A stretch of 64,000 nt of DNA, taken from positions 3,737,001-3,801,000 of the forward strand of contig JANJXV010000049.1 of assembly GCA_024803745.1 (NCBI GenBank), given 5' to 3'. This DNA is from Megascapheus bottae (lineage: Eukaryota > Chordata > Mammalia > Rodentia > Geomyidae). The stretch's first letter is position 1, and every line of letters begins with the position of its first letter. Positions 11,091-22,699 of this stretch are shown here, one piece after another. A model generated the notes under the pieces. That model saw only the letters and a list, made by a program, of their open reading frames with translations. It ran no database searches and was not told the origin of the DNA. The translations under genes were made by a program, and so were the position numbers.

Positions 11091-13047
11091 GTTTAGGGTT
11101 AGGGTCAGGATAAGGGTAGGTTTAAGGATAGGGTTAGGTTTAGGGTTAAGGTTAGGGTTAGGGTGAGGGTAAGGGTAAGGGTTAGGGTTAGGTTTTTTGT
11201 TAGGGTTAGGGTAAGGGTAAGGGTTAGAGTTAGGGTTAAGGTTATGGTTAGGGTTAGGTTTAGGGTTAGGGTTAGGGTAATGGTTAGGGTTAGGGTTAGG
11301 TTTAGGGTTGGGTTTTAAGGTTAGGTTTAGGGTTAGGGTAAGGGTAAGGGTTAGGGTTTGGGTTAGGTTAGGGTAAGGGTTAGGGTTAGGGTTAGGGTTA
11401 GTGTTAGGTTTAGCGTTAGGGTAAGGGTAAGGGTTATGATTAGGGTTAAGGTTAGGGTAAGGGTTAGGGTTAGGGTTAGGGTAAGGTTTAGGGTAAGGGT
11501 TAGGTTAGGTTTAGGGTAAGGGTAAGGTTTAGGGTTAGGGTTAGGGTTTGGGTAGGGTAAGGGTAAGGGTTATGTTTAGGGTTATTGTTAGGGTTAGGTA
11601 AGGGTTAGGGTAAGTGTAAGAGTTAGGGTTAGGGTTAGAATTAGGGTTAGGGTTAGGGTTAGGGTAAGGGTAAGTGTTAGGGTTAGGTTTAGGTTTAGAT
11701 TTAGAGTTAGGGTTAGGGTAAGGATAAGGTTAGGGTTAGGGTAAGGGTAAGGTTTATGGTTAGGGTTAGGGTTAGGTTTATGGTAAGGGTAAGGGTTAGG
11801 GTTAGGGTACGGGTAAGGGTAAGGGTTAGGTTTAGGGTTAGGGTAGGGTTGAGATTAGGGTTAGGGTTAGGGTTAGGTTTAGGTTTGGGGTTAGGTTTAG
11901 GGTTAGGGTTAGGGGTTAGGTTTAGGGTTAGGTTTAGGGTTAGGGTTAGGGTTAGGGTAAGGATTAGGGTTAGGGTTAGGGTTTTGGTTAGGGTTAGGGT
12001 TAGGGTAAATGTAGGGTTAGGGTGAGGGTAAGGGTTAAGGTTAGGTATTGAGTTACTGTTAGGGTAAGGCTAAATGTTAGGGTTAGGGTTAGGGTTAGGG
12101 TAATGGTTAGGGTAAACGTTAGGGTTATTTTTAGGGTTAGGTTTAGGGTTAGGATTAGGGTGAGGTTTAGGGTTAGGATTAGGGTTAGTGTTGGGGTAAG
12201 GTAATGGCTAGTGTTAGGATTAGGGTTAGGGTTAGGGTAAGGGTTAGGGTTAGGGTTAGGGTTAGGTTTAGGTTTAGGGTTATGGTTAGTGTAAGGGTAA
12301 GGTTAGGGTTAGGGTTATGGTTAGGTTTAGGTTGGGGTTAAAGTTAGGGTTAGGATTAGGGTAAGGGTAAGTGTTAGGTTTAAGGTTAGGGTAAGTGTTT
12401 GGGTTAGGGTTAGGGTTAGTGAAAGGGTTAGCGTTAGGGTTAGGGTAAGGTTAAGGGTTTGGGTTAGGGTTAGGGTTAGGTTAAGGGTATGTGTTAGGGT
12501 TAGGCTTAGGTTTAGGGTTAGTTTTAGGGTAAGGGTAAGGGTTAGTGTTAGGGTTAGGGTTAGGTTTAGTGTTGGGGTTAAGGTTAGGGTTAGGGTAAGG
12601 GTTAGGTTCAGGGTTAGGTTTAGGTTTACGGTTAGGGTTAAGTTTAGGGTTAGGGTTAGGGTATGTGTTAGGGTTAGGGTTAGCGTTAGGGTAAGGCTTA
12701 GGGTTAGGGTTAAGGTATGGGTAAGGGTTAGGGTTAGGGTTTGGGTTAGGTTAAGTGTTAGGGTTAGGGTTAGGGTTAGGGATAGAATAAGGGTTAGGGT
12801 TAGGTTTAGGGTTAGGGTTAGGGTAAGGGTTAGGGTTGGGGTTAGGGTTAGGGTTAGGTTTAGGTTTAGGTTAAGGGTTAGGGTTAGGGTTAGGGTTTGG
12901 ATAAGGTTTAGGGTTAGTGTAAGGGTTAGCGTTAAGGTTGGGGTAAGGGTAAGGTTTGGGTTAGGGTTAGGGTTAGGTGTAGAGTTAGAATTAGGTTTAG
13001 TGTTAGGGTAAGGGTAAGTGTTAGGTTTAAGGTTAGGGTTAGGGTTA

Positions 13048-13081
<34 letters not shown>

Positions 13082-13576
13082 AAGGGTTAGGGTTAGGATT
13101 AGATTTATTGTTAGGGTTAGGCTTAGCGTTAGGGTAAGTGTAAGGGTTAGCGTTAGGTTTAGGGTTACGTTTAGGGTTAGGGGTTAGGGTTAGGGTTAGG
13201 TTGAGGTTTAGGGTTAGGGTAAGGATAAGAGTTAGGTTTAGGGATAGGGTTAGGGTTCGTGTTAGGTTTAGGGTTATGGTTAGGGTTAGGGTAAGGGTTA
13301 GGCTTAGAGTTAGGCTTAGGGTTAAGGTTAGGGTTAGGGTTAGGGTTAGGGTAAAGGTAAGGGTGAGGGTTAAGTTTAGGGTTATGGTAAGGGTTCGGGT
13401 TAGGTTTAGGGTTAGGATAAGGGTAAGGGTTCGGGTTTAGTTTAGGGTTAAGTTTAGTGTTAGGGTTAGAGTAAGGTTAAGGGTTATGGTTAGGTTTAGG
13501 TTAGCGTTAGGGTAAGGTTAAGGGTTAGTTTTAGGGTTAGGGTTAGGTATAGGGTTAGGATTAGGGTTAGGGTTAG
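11091..13576 (+). repeat. Degenerate telomeric stretch, no close local paralogue
   Basis: Mixed hexamers throughout. A T6 tract at 11193-11198, followed by TTTTAAGGTTAGG near 11312, resembles the C block around 1476-1780. GTTGGGGTTAA anchors occur near 10376 (just upstream) and 12572. Otherwise I see no near-identical copy apart from the 38-kb counterpart at 49268-51753. No non-telomeric insertion is seen. Confidence 0.7.
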
Positions 13577-14759
13577 GGTTAGGATAAGGTTTAGGGTTAG
13601 GGTTAGGGTTAGGGTTAGTGTTAGGGTTAGGGTTAGCGTTGGGGTTAAGGTTAGGGTTAGGGTTAGGGTGAGGGTAAGGATTAGGGTTAGGCTTAGAGTT
13701 AGGATTAGGGTTAGGTTTATGGTTAGGGTTATGGTTAGGGTTAGGGTTAGGGTAAGGGTAAGGGTTAGGGTTAGGATAAGGGTTAGGTGTTAGAGTTAGG
13801 GTTAGGGTTAGGTTTAGAGTTAGGGTTCGCGTTAGGTTTAGTGTTTGGGTTAGCGTAACTGTAAAGGTTAGGGTTCGGGTTAGTGTTTGGTTTACGGTTA
13901 GGGTAAGGGTTAGGGTTAGGGTTAGGGAAAGAGCAAGGGTTAGGGTTAGGGAAAGAGCAAGGGTAGGGTTAGGGTTAGGGTTAGATTAAGGATTAGGGTT
14001 AGGGTTAGGGTTAGGGTAAGGGTTAGGGTTAGGTTAAGGTTAAGGGTTAGGGTTAGGGTTAGTGGTAGGGTTACGGATTAGGGTTAGGGTTAGGGTTAGG
14101 TTTAGGGTTAGGTTAAAGATAAGGGATAGGGTTAGGGTTAGGGTTACTGTTAGGTTTAGGTTTAGGGTTAGGGATAGAGTTAGGGTTCGTATTAGGTTTA
14201 CGATTAGGGTTAGATTAAGAGTTAGTTTTAGGTTTAGGGTTATGGTTAAGGTTACTGTTATTGTTAGGGTAAGGATAAGGGTTAGGGTTAGGGTGAGGGT
14301 TAGGGTTAGGGTAAGTGTTAGGGTTAGGTTTAGGGTTAGGGTTAGTGTTAGGGTAAGGAAAAGGGTTAGGCTTAAGGTAGGGATAGGGTTAGCGTTAAGG
14401 TTAAGGTTATGGTGAGGGTAAGCATAAGGGTTAGGTTTAGGGTTAGGGTTAGGGTTAGGGTAAGGGTAAGGGTTAGGGTTAGGTTTAGGGTTAGCGTTAG
14501 GGTTAGGGTAAGGGTAAGGGTTAGGGTTCAGGTTAGGGTTAGGTTTAGGGTTAGGGTTAGGATTAGGGTAAGGGTAAGATTTAGGGTTAGGGTTAGGGTT
14601 AGGGTTATGGTTACGGTTAGGTTTTGGGTTACGGTAGGGTCAGGGTTAGGGTTAGGGTAAGGGTATGTGTTAGGGTTACTGTTAGGGTTAGGCTTAGGGT
14701 TAGGGTTAGCGTTAAGGTAAGGGTAAGGGTTATGGTTAGGGTTAGGGTTAGGGTCAGGT
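13577..14759 (+). repeat. G-family block, copy 2
   Basis: Near-identical to 8130-9312. The 354-bp core (14062-14415) appears unchanged from 8615-8968. It carries GCGTAACTG near 13853 and paired GGGAAAGAGCAAGG sites at 13925 and 13949. The 38-kb copy, 51754-52930, has one TTAGGG fewer near the counterpart of 13740. Confidence 0.9.
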
Positions 14760-15135
14760 TTGGTTTAGGGTTAGGTAAGGGTTAGGGTTAGGGTAAGGGT
14801 ATGTGTTAGGATTAGTGTTAGCGTTAGGCTTAGGGTTAGGGTTAGCGTTAAGGTAAGGGTAAGGGTTATGGTTAGGGTTAGGGTTAGGGTCAGGTTTGGT
14901 TTAGGGTTAGGGTTAGGGTTAGGGTTAGAATAAGGGTAAGATTTAGGGTTAGGGTTTGGGTTAGGGTTATGGTTACGGTTAGGTTTTGGGTTACGGTAGG
15001 GTCAGGGTTAGGGTTAGGGTAAGGGTATGTGTTAGGGTTAGTGTTAGGGTTAGGCTTAGGGTTAGGGTTAGCGTTAAGGTAAGGGTAAGGGTTATGGTTA
15101 GGGTTAGGGTTAGGGTCAGGTTTGGTTTAGGGTTA
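14637..15135 (+). repeat. Local triplication after the second G block
   Basis: A segment of about 136 bp, marked by GGGTATGTG (near 14661, 14797 and 15023) and ending in GGGTCAGGTTTGGTTTAGGG, is present three times. After the first G block it is present only once (9186-9312). The spacing is 136 bp, then 226 bp; the third repeat also carries about 90 bp from further upstream. The triplication is also in the second 38-kb copy (about 52808-53300), so it is older than that duplication. Confidence 0.85.
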
Positions 15136-15611
15136 TGGTTAGGGTTAGGGTTAGGGTAAGGGTAAGGGTTAGGGATAGGGTAAGGGTAAGGGTTAGGGTT
15201 ACGGTTAGTGTTAGGTTTAGGGTTATGGTAAGGGTAAGGGTTAGGGTTAGGGTTAGGGTAGTGGATAAGATTAAGTGTTAGGGTTAGGGTTAGAATAAGG
15301 GTAAGGTTTACGGTTAGGTTTAGGTTTAGGGTTAGGGTTAGGGTTAGGGTTAGTGTTAGGTTTAGGATTAGGGTTAGGGTAAGGGCAATTGCTAGGGTTA
15401 GGGTTAGGGTTAAGGTTAGGTTAGGGTTAGCGTTTTGGTTAGGGTTAGGGTTAGGTTTTGGATAAGGTAAGGGTTAGGTTAAGGGTTAGGGTTAAGTTTA
15501 GGGTTAGGGTTAGGGTTAGGGTAAGTGCTAAGGTAAGGATTAGGTTTAGGGTTAGGGTTAGCATTATGTTTAGGGTTAGGGTAGGGGTAAGGTTTAGAGT
15601 TAGGGTTAGGG
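15136..15611 (+). repeat. E-like block with a 31-bp loss
   Basis: Follows 9313-9750 (GTAGTGGATAAG, GGGCAATTGC at 15383). Copy 2 (53300-53813) has 31 bp more near 53336, including TATGGGTTAGGGG. That sequence is also present at 9337 in copy 1, so the shorter form here is the derived one. The loss lies between GGGTAA direct repeats. Confidence 0.8.
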
Positions 15612-16249
15612 TTGGGGTTAGGGTTAGGGGTTAGGGTTAGCGTTAGGTTTAGGGTTAGGTTTAGGGTAAGGGTAAGAGTTAGGGTTAGGGATAGGGTTAG
15701 GGTTCGGGTTAGGTTTAGAGTTAGGGTTAGTTTTAGAGTTAGGGTTAGGGTAAGGGTAAGGGTTAGGGTTAGGGTTAGGGTTAGGGTTAAGGTTAGGGTT
15801 AGGTTTATGGTTAGTGTTTGGGGTTAGGGTTAGTGTTAGATTTAGGCTTAGGGTTAGGGTAAGGATAAGAGTTAGGTTTAGGGATAGGTTTAGGGTTAGG
15901 GTTAGGGTAAGGGTTAGGGTTAGGCTTAGGGTTAGGGTTAAGGTTAGGGTTAGGGTTAGGGTGAGCTTAAGGGTTAGGTTTAGGGTTATGGTAAGAGTAA
16001 GGATTAGGTTTAGGTTTAGGGTTAGTTTTAGGGTTAGGGTTAGGGTAAGGATAAGGGTAGGGTTATTGTTAGGGTTAGGGTTAGGTTTGGGTTAAGGTTA
16101 GGGTTATGGTGAGGGTAAAGTTAAGGGTTAGGGTTAGGTTTTTTGGTAGGGTTAAGGTAAGGGTAAGGGTTAGTGTTAGGGTTAGGGTTAGGTTTAGGTT
16201 TAGGATTAGGGTTAGGGTTAGGGTAAGGGTAAGGGTTAGGGTTAAGGTT
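15612..16249 (+). repeat. C-family block, copy 2
   Basis: Best paralogue of 988-1560. It shares GTTAGATTTAGGCTTAGGG near 15835, GGTTATTGTTAGGG near 16063 and a T6 tract at 16139-16144. The 38-kb copy is at 53814-54451, with T6 at 54341-54346. Confidence 0.82.
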
Positions 16250-17002
16250 AGGGTTAGGGTTAGGTTTAGGGTAAGGGTAAGTTTTAGGGTAAGTGTTAGG
16301 GTTAGGTTTAGGGTAAGGGAAAGGGTTAGGCTTAGGGTTAGGGTTAGGTTTAGGTTTAGGGTAAGGGTAAGGGTTAGGGTTAGATTTAGAGTTAGGGTAA
16401 GGGTAAGGGTTAGTGTTACGGTTAGGATTAGGGTTAGGGTAAGGGTAAAGGTTAGTGTTAGGGTTAGGGTTAGGTTTAGGGTTCGGAAGAAGTTTAGAGT
16501 TACGGTTAGTGTAAGGGTAAGGGTTAATGTTAGGGTTAGGGTTAGGGTTAGCGTTAGGCTAAGGGTAAGTGTTAGGGTTAGGGTTAGGGTTAAGGTAAGA
16601 GTAAGGGTTAAGGTTAGGGTTAGGGTTAAGTTTAGGTTTAGGGTAAGGGTTAGGGTTAGGGTTAGGGTAAGGGTAAGGTTTAGGGTTAGGGTAAAGTTAA
16701 GTGTTAGGTTTAGAGTTAGGATTAGGGTTAGCTTTAGGGTTAGGGTAAGGGTAAGTGTTAGGGTTAGGGTTAGTATTAGGGTTAGGTTTATGGTTAGGGT
16801 AAGGGTAAGGGCTAGGTTTAGGGTTAGGGTAAGGTTTAAGGTTAGGGTGAGGGTTAGGGTAGGGGTTAGGGTAAGTGTTAGGGTTAGGGTTAGGGTTATG
16901 TTAAGGGTAAGGGTAAGGGTTAGGGTTAGGGTTAGGGTTTAGGGCTAGGGTTAGGGTTAGGTTTAGGGTTAGGGGTTAGTGTTAGTCTTAGGGTTAGGGT
17001 AA
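16250..17002 (+). repeat. H-family block, copy 1
   Basis: Paralogous to 24640-25140 and 37080-37499. The landmark is GTTCGGAA(G/T)AAG followed by a (T/C)ACGGTTAGTGTAAG stretch (near 16481, 24869 and 37307). It ends in GGGTTTAGGGCTAGGG near 16936, also present near 25120 and 37494. The 38-kb copy is at 54452-55204. Confidence 0.82.
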
Positions 17003-18495
17003 GGGTTAATGTTAGGGGTTAGGGTTAGTGTTAGGGTTAGGTTAAGGGTTAGGTTTAGGGTTAGGATAAGGGTTAGGGTTACAGTTAGGATAATGGTAAG
17101 TTTTATGCTTACGGTTAGGGTTAGGGTTGGGGTAAGGGTTAGGATTAGGTTTAGCGTTGGGGTTAAATTTAGGGTTAGGGTTAGTGTAAGGGTAACGGTT
17201 AGGGTTAGGGTTAGGTTTTCTGTTCATGTTAGGGTTAGGGTTAGGGTTAGGGTTAGGATTAGGATAAGGGTATGGATTAGGGTTAGGCTTAGGTTTAGGG
17301 TAAGGGTTAGGGTTACGTTTAGGGTAAGGGTAAGTTTTAGGGTTAGGGTTAGGGTTAGGTTTAGGGTAAGGGAAAGGGTTAGGGTTAGTGTAAGGGTAAA
17401 CTTTAGTGTTAGGTTTAGGGTTAGGGTTAGGGTAAGGGTAAGGGTAAGGGTTAGGGTTAGGATTAGGGTTAGGGTTAGAGGTTAGGGTTAGGTTCAGGGT
17501 TAGGTTGAGGGTTAGGGTAATGATTAGGGTTAGGCTAAGGGTAAGTGTTAGGTTTAGGATTGGCGTAAGGGTTAGGGATAGGGTTAGTTTTAGGGTAAGT
17601 GTAAGGGTTACTGTTAGTGTTAGGGTTAGGTTTAGGGTTGAGTTTAAGGTTAGGGTTACGGTTAGGGTAAGGGTAAGGTTTAGCTTTGGGGTTAGGGTTA
17701 GGGTTAGGGTTAGGGTTAAGGTAAGAGTAAGGGTTAGGGTTAGGGTTAAGGTTAGGTTTAGGGTAAGGGTTAGGGTTAGGGTTATGGTTAGGTTAAGGTT
17801 AAGGTTTAGTGTTAGGGTTAGGGTTAGGGTAAGGGTAAGGGTTTAGGTTTGGGTTAGGATTAGGGTTAGGATTAGGGTTAGGGTAAGAGTAAGGGTTAGG
17901 GTTAGGGTTATGGTTAGGGTAAGGGTTAGGGTTAGGGTTAGGGTTAGGGTAGGGTTTAGGGTAAGTGTTAGTGTTAGGGTTAGGGTTAGGATAAGGGTAA
18001 GGGTTAGGGTTAGGGTTAGGGTTAGGTTTAGGTATTAGGGTTAGGGTTAGGGTTAGGGGTTAGGGTTAGTGTTAGGTTTAGGGTAAGGGTTAGGGTTAGG
18101 GATTAGGGTTAGTGTTAGGGTTAGGTTAAGGGTTAGGGTTAGGGTTAAGATAAGGGTTAGGGTTAGGGTTAGGGTTAGAGTTAGGGTCAGGGTAAGGGTT
18201 AGGGTTAAGGTTAGGTTAAGGGTAAGGTTTAGGGTTAATGTAAAGGTAAGTGGTAGGGTTAGAGTTACGGTTAGGGTTAGCTTTAGGGTAAGGGTAAGGG
18301 TAAGTGTTAGGGTTAGGGTTAGGATTAGGGTTAGGTTTACGGTTAGGGTAAGGTTTAAGGTTAGGGTGAGGGTTAGGGTAGGGTTATGGTAAGTGTTAGG
18401 GTTAGGGTTAGGGTTAGGTTAAGGGTTAGGGTTAGGGGTTAGGGCTTGGGTTAGGGTTAGGGTTAGGGGTTAGGGTTAGTCTTAGGGTTAGGGTA
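17003..18495 (+). repeat. B-family block, copy 1
   Basis: Starts GGGTTAATGTTAGGGG and holds TTGGGGTTAAATTTAGG near 17157, GGTTTTCTGT(T/A)C near 17214 and GTAATGATTAGGG near 17518. Paralogues are 25386-26845 (shift 8383 to about 8467) and 37560 onward (shift 20557), which crosses the 38-kb joint. The 38-kb copy is at 55205-56709 and is 12 bp longer near 56620. Confidence 0.85.
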
Positions 18496-19109
18496 AGGGA
18501 TAATGTTAGGGGTTAGGGTTAGTGTTAGGGTTAGGTTAAGGGTTAGGGTTATGGTTAAGATAAGGTTTAGGGTTAGGGTTAGAGTTAGGGTAAGGGTAAG
18601 TTTTGGGCTAAGGGTTAGGGTTAGGGTAAGGGTTAGGATTAGGTTTAGAGTTGGGGTTAAAGTTTTGGTTAGGGTTAGCGTAAGGGTAAGGGTTCGGGTT
18701 AGGGTTAGGGTTTCTGTAAGTGTTAGGGTTAGGTTTAGGGTTAGGGTTAGGTTTAGGATAAGGGTAAGGATTAGGGTTAGGGTTAGGTTTAGGGTAAGGT
18801 TAGTGTTATGTTTAGGGGAAGGGTAAGTTTATGGTTAGGGTTAGGGTTAGGGTTAGGGTTAGGTTTAGGGTAAGGGAAAGGGTTAGGGTTAGGTTTAGGG
18901 TAAGGGTAAGATTTATTGTTAGGGTTAGGGTTAGGGTTAGGGTAAGGGTAAGGGTTAGGGTTAGGGTTAGGATTAGGGTTAGGTTTACGGTTAGGGCAAG
19001 GTTTAGGGTTAGGGTAAGGGTAAGGGTTAGGGTTAGGATTAGGGTAAGGGTAAGGTTTAGGGTTTGGTTAGATTTCGGGTAGGGCAAGGGTAAGGGTTAG
19101 GGTTAGGGT
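18496..19109 (+). repeat. B-family block, truncated copy
   Basis: Restarts with GATAATGTTAGGGG and follows the first 500 bp of the B family (GTTGGGGTTAAAGTTTTGG near 18649, GGTTTCTGTAAG near 18709), then leaves it around TTAGATTTCGGGTAGGGC near 19065. The 38-kb copy is at 56710-57323. Confidence 0.78.
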
Positions 19110-19560
19110 TAGGGTTAGGTTTAGGGTAAGTGTAAGGGTGAGGGTTTGGGTTAGAGTTAGGGTAAGGGTTAGGGTTAGGGTTAAGGTTAGGGTTAGGGTT
19201 AGGGTTAGTGTTAGGTTTAGGGTAAGGGTAAGTGTTAGGGTTAGGGTTAGGGTTAGGATAAGAGTAAGGGTTAGGTTTAGGGTCAGGTTTACGGTTAAGG
19301 TTAGGGTTAGGGTTAGAGTTAGGGTTAGGTTTAGGGTTAGGGTTAGGGTAAGGGTTAGGGTTAGGGTTAGTGTAAGGTTAGGGTTAGGGTTAGTGTAAGG
19401 GTTAAGGTTAGGGTTAGGGTAAGGGTTAGAGTTAGGTTTAGGATTTGGTTAAGGGTAAGGGTTAGGGTTAGGCTTAGGTTTAGGGTTAGGTTAAGTGTTA
19501 GGATTAGGGTTAAGGTAAGGGTTAGGGTTAGGCTTAGGGTAAGGGTTAGGGTTAGGATTA
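19110..19560 (+). repeat. J-family block, part 1
   Basis: Paralogous to 20320-20790 (shift about 1208) and more weakly to 34700-35140. The landmark is GGGTCAGGTTTACGG near 19281 and 20495. The 38-kb copy at 57324-57786 has two extra hexamers. Confidence 0.82.
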
Positions 19561-20319
19561 GGGTAAGGATAAGGGTTCGGATTAGGGTTAGGTGTTAGGG
19601 TAAGGGTTAGGGTTAGGGTTAGGTATACGGTTAAGTTTAGGTTAAGGGTTAGGTTTAGGGTTAGGTTTTGGGTTAAGGTTAGGATTAGGGTAAGGGTTAG
19701 GGTTAGGGTTATTGTTACGGTTAGGATTTGGGTTAAGGTTAGGGTTAGGGATAGGGTTAGTGTTAGGTTTAGGGTAAGGGTAAGGGTTAGAGTTAGGGTT
19801 AGGTTTAGGGTTAGGGAAAGGGTAAGGGTTAGGGTTAGAGTTAGGGTAAGGGTTAGGATTAGGATTAGGGTTAGGTGTTAGGGTAAGTGGTAGGGTTATG
19901 GTTAGGTATACGGTTAAGTTTAGGGTAAGGGTTAGGTTTAGGGTTAGGGTTAGGTTTAGGGTTAGGGTTATGGTAAGGGTTAGGGTTAGGGTTATTGTTA
20001 CGGTTAGGGTTTGGGTTAAGGTTAGGGTTAGGGTTAGGGTTAGGGTTAGGGTTAGTGTTAGGTTTAGGGTTAGGGAAAAGGTAAGGGTTAGGGTTAGGGT
20101 TAGGGTTGGGGTAAGGAATAGGGTTAGGGTTAGGGCTAAGGTAAGTGGTAGGGTTACGGTTAGGGTTACCATTAAGGTTAGGGTTAGGGTAGGGTTAAGG
20201 TTTAGAGTTAGGGTTAGGGTTACGTTTAGGGTTAGGGGTTAGGGTTAGCGTTAGGTTTAGGGTTAGGTTTAGGGTAAGGATAAGAGTTAGGGTTACGGAT
20301 AAGGTTAGGGTTAGTGTTA
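19561..20319 (+). repeat. J-family block, part 2, copy 1
   Basis: Repeats almost exactly at 21470-22230 (shift 1909). Two GGTATACGGTTAAG landmarks lie at 19622 and 19905, and GGGTTACCATTAAGG near 20163. GTAAGTGGTAGG near 19886 distinguishes it from GTAATTGGTAGG in the other copy. The 38-kb copy is at 57787-58545. Confidence 0.88.
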
Positions 20320-20960
20320 GGGTTAGGTTTAGAGTAAGTGTAAGGGTGAGGGTTAGGGTTAGAGTTAGGGTAAGGTTTAGGGTTAGGGTTAAGGTTAGGG
20401 TTAGGGTTAGGGTTAGGGTTAGTGTTAGGTTTAGGGTAAGGGTAAGTGTTAGGGTTAGGGTTAGGGTTAGGATAAGAGTAAGGGTTAGGTTTAGGGTCAG
20501 GTTTACGGTTAAGGTTAGGGTTACTGTTAGAGTTAGGGTTAGGTTTAGGGTTAGGGTTAGGGTAAGGGTTAGGGTTAGGGTTAGTGTAAGGTTAGGGTTA
20601 GGGTTAGTGTAAGGGTTAAGGTTAGGGTTAGGGTAAGGGTTAAGGTTAGGGTAAGGGTTAGAGTTAGGTTTAGGATTTGGTTAAGGGTAAGGGTTAGGGT
20701 TAGGCTTAGGTTTAGGGTTAGGTTAAGTGTTAGGATTAGGGTTAAGGTAAGGGTTAGGGTTAGGCTTAGGGTAAGGGTTAGGGTTAGGGTTAGGGTAAGG
20801 ATAAGGGTAAGAGTTAAGGTTACGGTTAGGGTTAGGGTTAGGGTTAGGTTCAAGTTTAGGGGTAGGGTGAGGGCAAGGTTAAGGGTTAGGGTTAAGTTTA
20901 GGGTTAGGTTTAGGGTGACGGTTAGCGTAAGTGTAAGGGTTAGGGTTAAGGTTAGGCTTA
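20320..20960 (+). repeat. J-family block, part 1 repeated
   Basis: Near copy of 19110-19560 (same GGGTCAGG and the ATTTGGTTAAGGG stretch), followed by about 170 bp containing GGTTCAAGTTTAGGGG near 20849. The 38-kb copy is at 58546-59186. Confidence 0.8.
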
Positions 20961-21690
20961 GGATTAGGTTTAGGGTTAGGGTTAGGGTTAGGGTAAAGTT
21001 AAGGGTTAGGGTTAGTGTTAGGTTTAGGTTTAGCGTTAGGGTTAGGGTAAGGGTAAGGGTTAGGGTTAGGGTAAGGGTAAGATTTATGGTTAGGGCTAGG
21101 GTTAGGTTTAGGGTAAGGGTTAGGGTTAGGGTTAGGGTTAGGGTAAGGGTAAAGGTATGGGTTAGGTTTACGGTAAGGGTAAGGTTTATGGTTAGGTAGG
21201 GGTTAGGTTTAGGGTAAGGGTAAGGTTTAGGGTTAGGGTTAGTTTTAGGCTTAGGGTAACGGTTAGGGTTAGCGTTAGGGTAAGGGTTAGGGTTAGGGTT
21301 AGGGTAGGGGTTAGGGTAAGAGTAAGGGTAAGGGTTAGGGTTAGGGTTAGGGTTAGGGTTAGGGTAAGGCTAAGGGTTAGGGTTAGGCTTAGGGTAAGGG
21401 TTAGGGTTAGGCTAAGGGTAAGGGTTAGGGTTAGGGTTAGGCTTAGGGTAAGGGTTAGGGTTAGGGTAAGGGTAAGGGTTAGGGTTAGGATTAGGGTTAG
21501 GTGTTAGGGTAAGGGTTAGGGTTAGGGTTAGGTATACGGTTAAGTTTAGGGTAAGGGTTAGGTTTAGGGTTAGGGTTTGGGTTAAGGTTAGGGTTAGGGT
21601 AAGGGTTAGGGTTAGGGTTATTGTTACGGTTAGGATTTGGGTTAAGGTTAGGGTTAGGGTTAGGGTTAGTGTTAGGTTTAGGGTAAGGGT
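20961..21690 (+). repeat. 730-bp block, source/partner of the exact copy at 30191
   Basis: Reading line by line I find no difference between 20961-21690 and 30191-30920 (shift 9230). Landmarks are GGTAGGGGTTAGG near 21195, TTTTAGGCTTAGGGTAACGG near 21243 and GGTATACGG at 21531. The 38-kb counterpart (about 59187-59904) differs by at least three substitutions and two lost hexamers. Confidence 0.92.
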
Positions 21691-22230
21691 AAGGGTTAGA
21701 GTTAGGGTTAGGTTTAGGGTTAGGGAAAGGGTAAGGGTTAGGGTTAGAGTTAGGGTAAGGGTTAGGATTAGGATTAGGGTTAGGTGTTAGGGTAATTGGT
21801 AGGGTTATGGTTAGGTATACGGTTAAGTTTAGGGTAAGGGTTAGGTTTAGGGTTAGGGTTAGGTTTAGGGTTAGGGTTATGGTAAGGGTTAGGGTTAGGG
21901 TTATTGTTACGGTTAGGGTTTGGGTTAAGGTTAGGGTTAGGGTTAGGGTTAGGGTTAGGGTTAGTGTTAGGTTTAGGGTTAGGGAAAAGGTAAGGGTTAG
22001 GGTTAGGGTTAGGGTTGGGGTAAGGAATAGCGTTAGGGTTAGGGCTAAGGTAAGTGGTAGGGTTACGGTTAGGGTTACCATTAAGGTTAGGGTTAGGGTA
22101 GGGTTAAGGTTTAGAGTTAGGGTTAGGGTTACGTTTAGGGTTAGGGGTTAGGGTTAGCGTTAGGTTTAGGGTTAGGTTTAGGGTAAGGATAAGAGTTAGG
22201 GTTACGGATAAGGTTAGGGTTAGGGTTAGG
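21470..22230 (+). repeat. J-family block, part 2, copy 2
   Basis: Second unit of the 1909-bp spaced repeat (see 19561-20319), with GGTATACGG at 21531 and 21814. A private GCG near 22029 (AATAGCG) is absent from both 38-kb counterparts and from the sister copy. The 38-kb copy is at 59684-60438. Confidence 0.88.
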
Positions 22231-22699
22231 GTTAGGTTTAGAGTTAGGGTTAGGGTAAGGTAAGGGTTAGGGTTAGGGTTAGGGTTAGGGTTAAGGTTAG
22301 GGTTAGGGTTATGGTTAGGGATAGGGGTTAGGGTTATTGTTAGATTTAGGCTTAGGGTTAGGGTAAGGATAAGAGTTAGGGTTAGGGATAGGTTTAGGAT
22401 TAGGGTTAGGATAAGTGTTAGGGGTAGGTTTGGGCTTATGGTTAAGGTTAGGGTTAGGGTTAGGGTAAGCTTAAGTTTAGGTTTAGGGTTATGGTAAGGG
22501 TAAGGATTAGGTTTAGGTTTAGGGTTAGGTTTATGGTTAGGGATACGGTAAGGATAAGGGTAGGGTTAAGGTTAGGATTAGGGTAAGGGTTAGGGTTATG
22601 GTTAGGGTTAGGGTAAGGGTAAGTGTTAGGGTTATGGTTAGGGTGAGGTTTAGGTTTTGGATTTGCGTTACGTGTTAGGGCTAGGATTAGGCTTAGGGT
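22231..22699 (+). repeat. C-family relative
   Basis: Holds GTTAGATTTAGGCTTAGGG near 22339 and the ATAAGAGTTAGGG stretch that follows it in other C blocks, then diverges (GGTTTTGGATTTGCG near 22650). The 38-kb copy is at 60439-60907. Confidence 0.75.
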
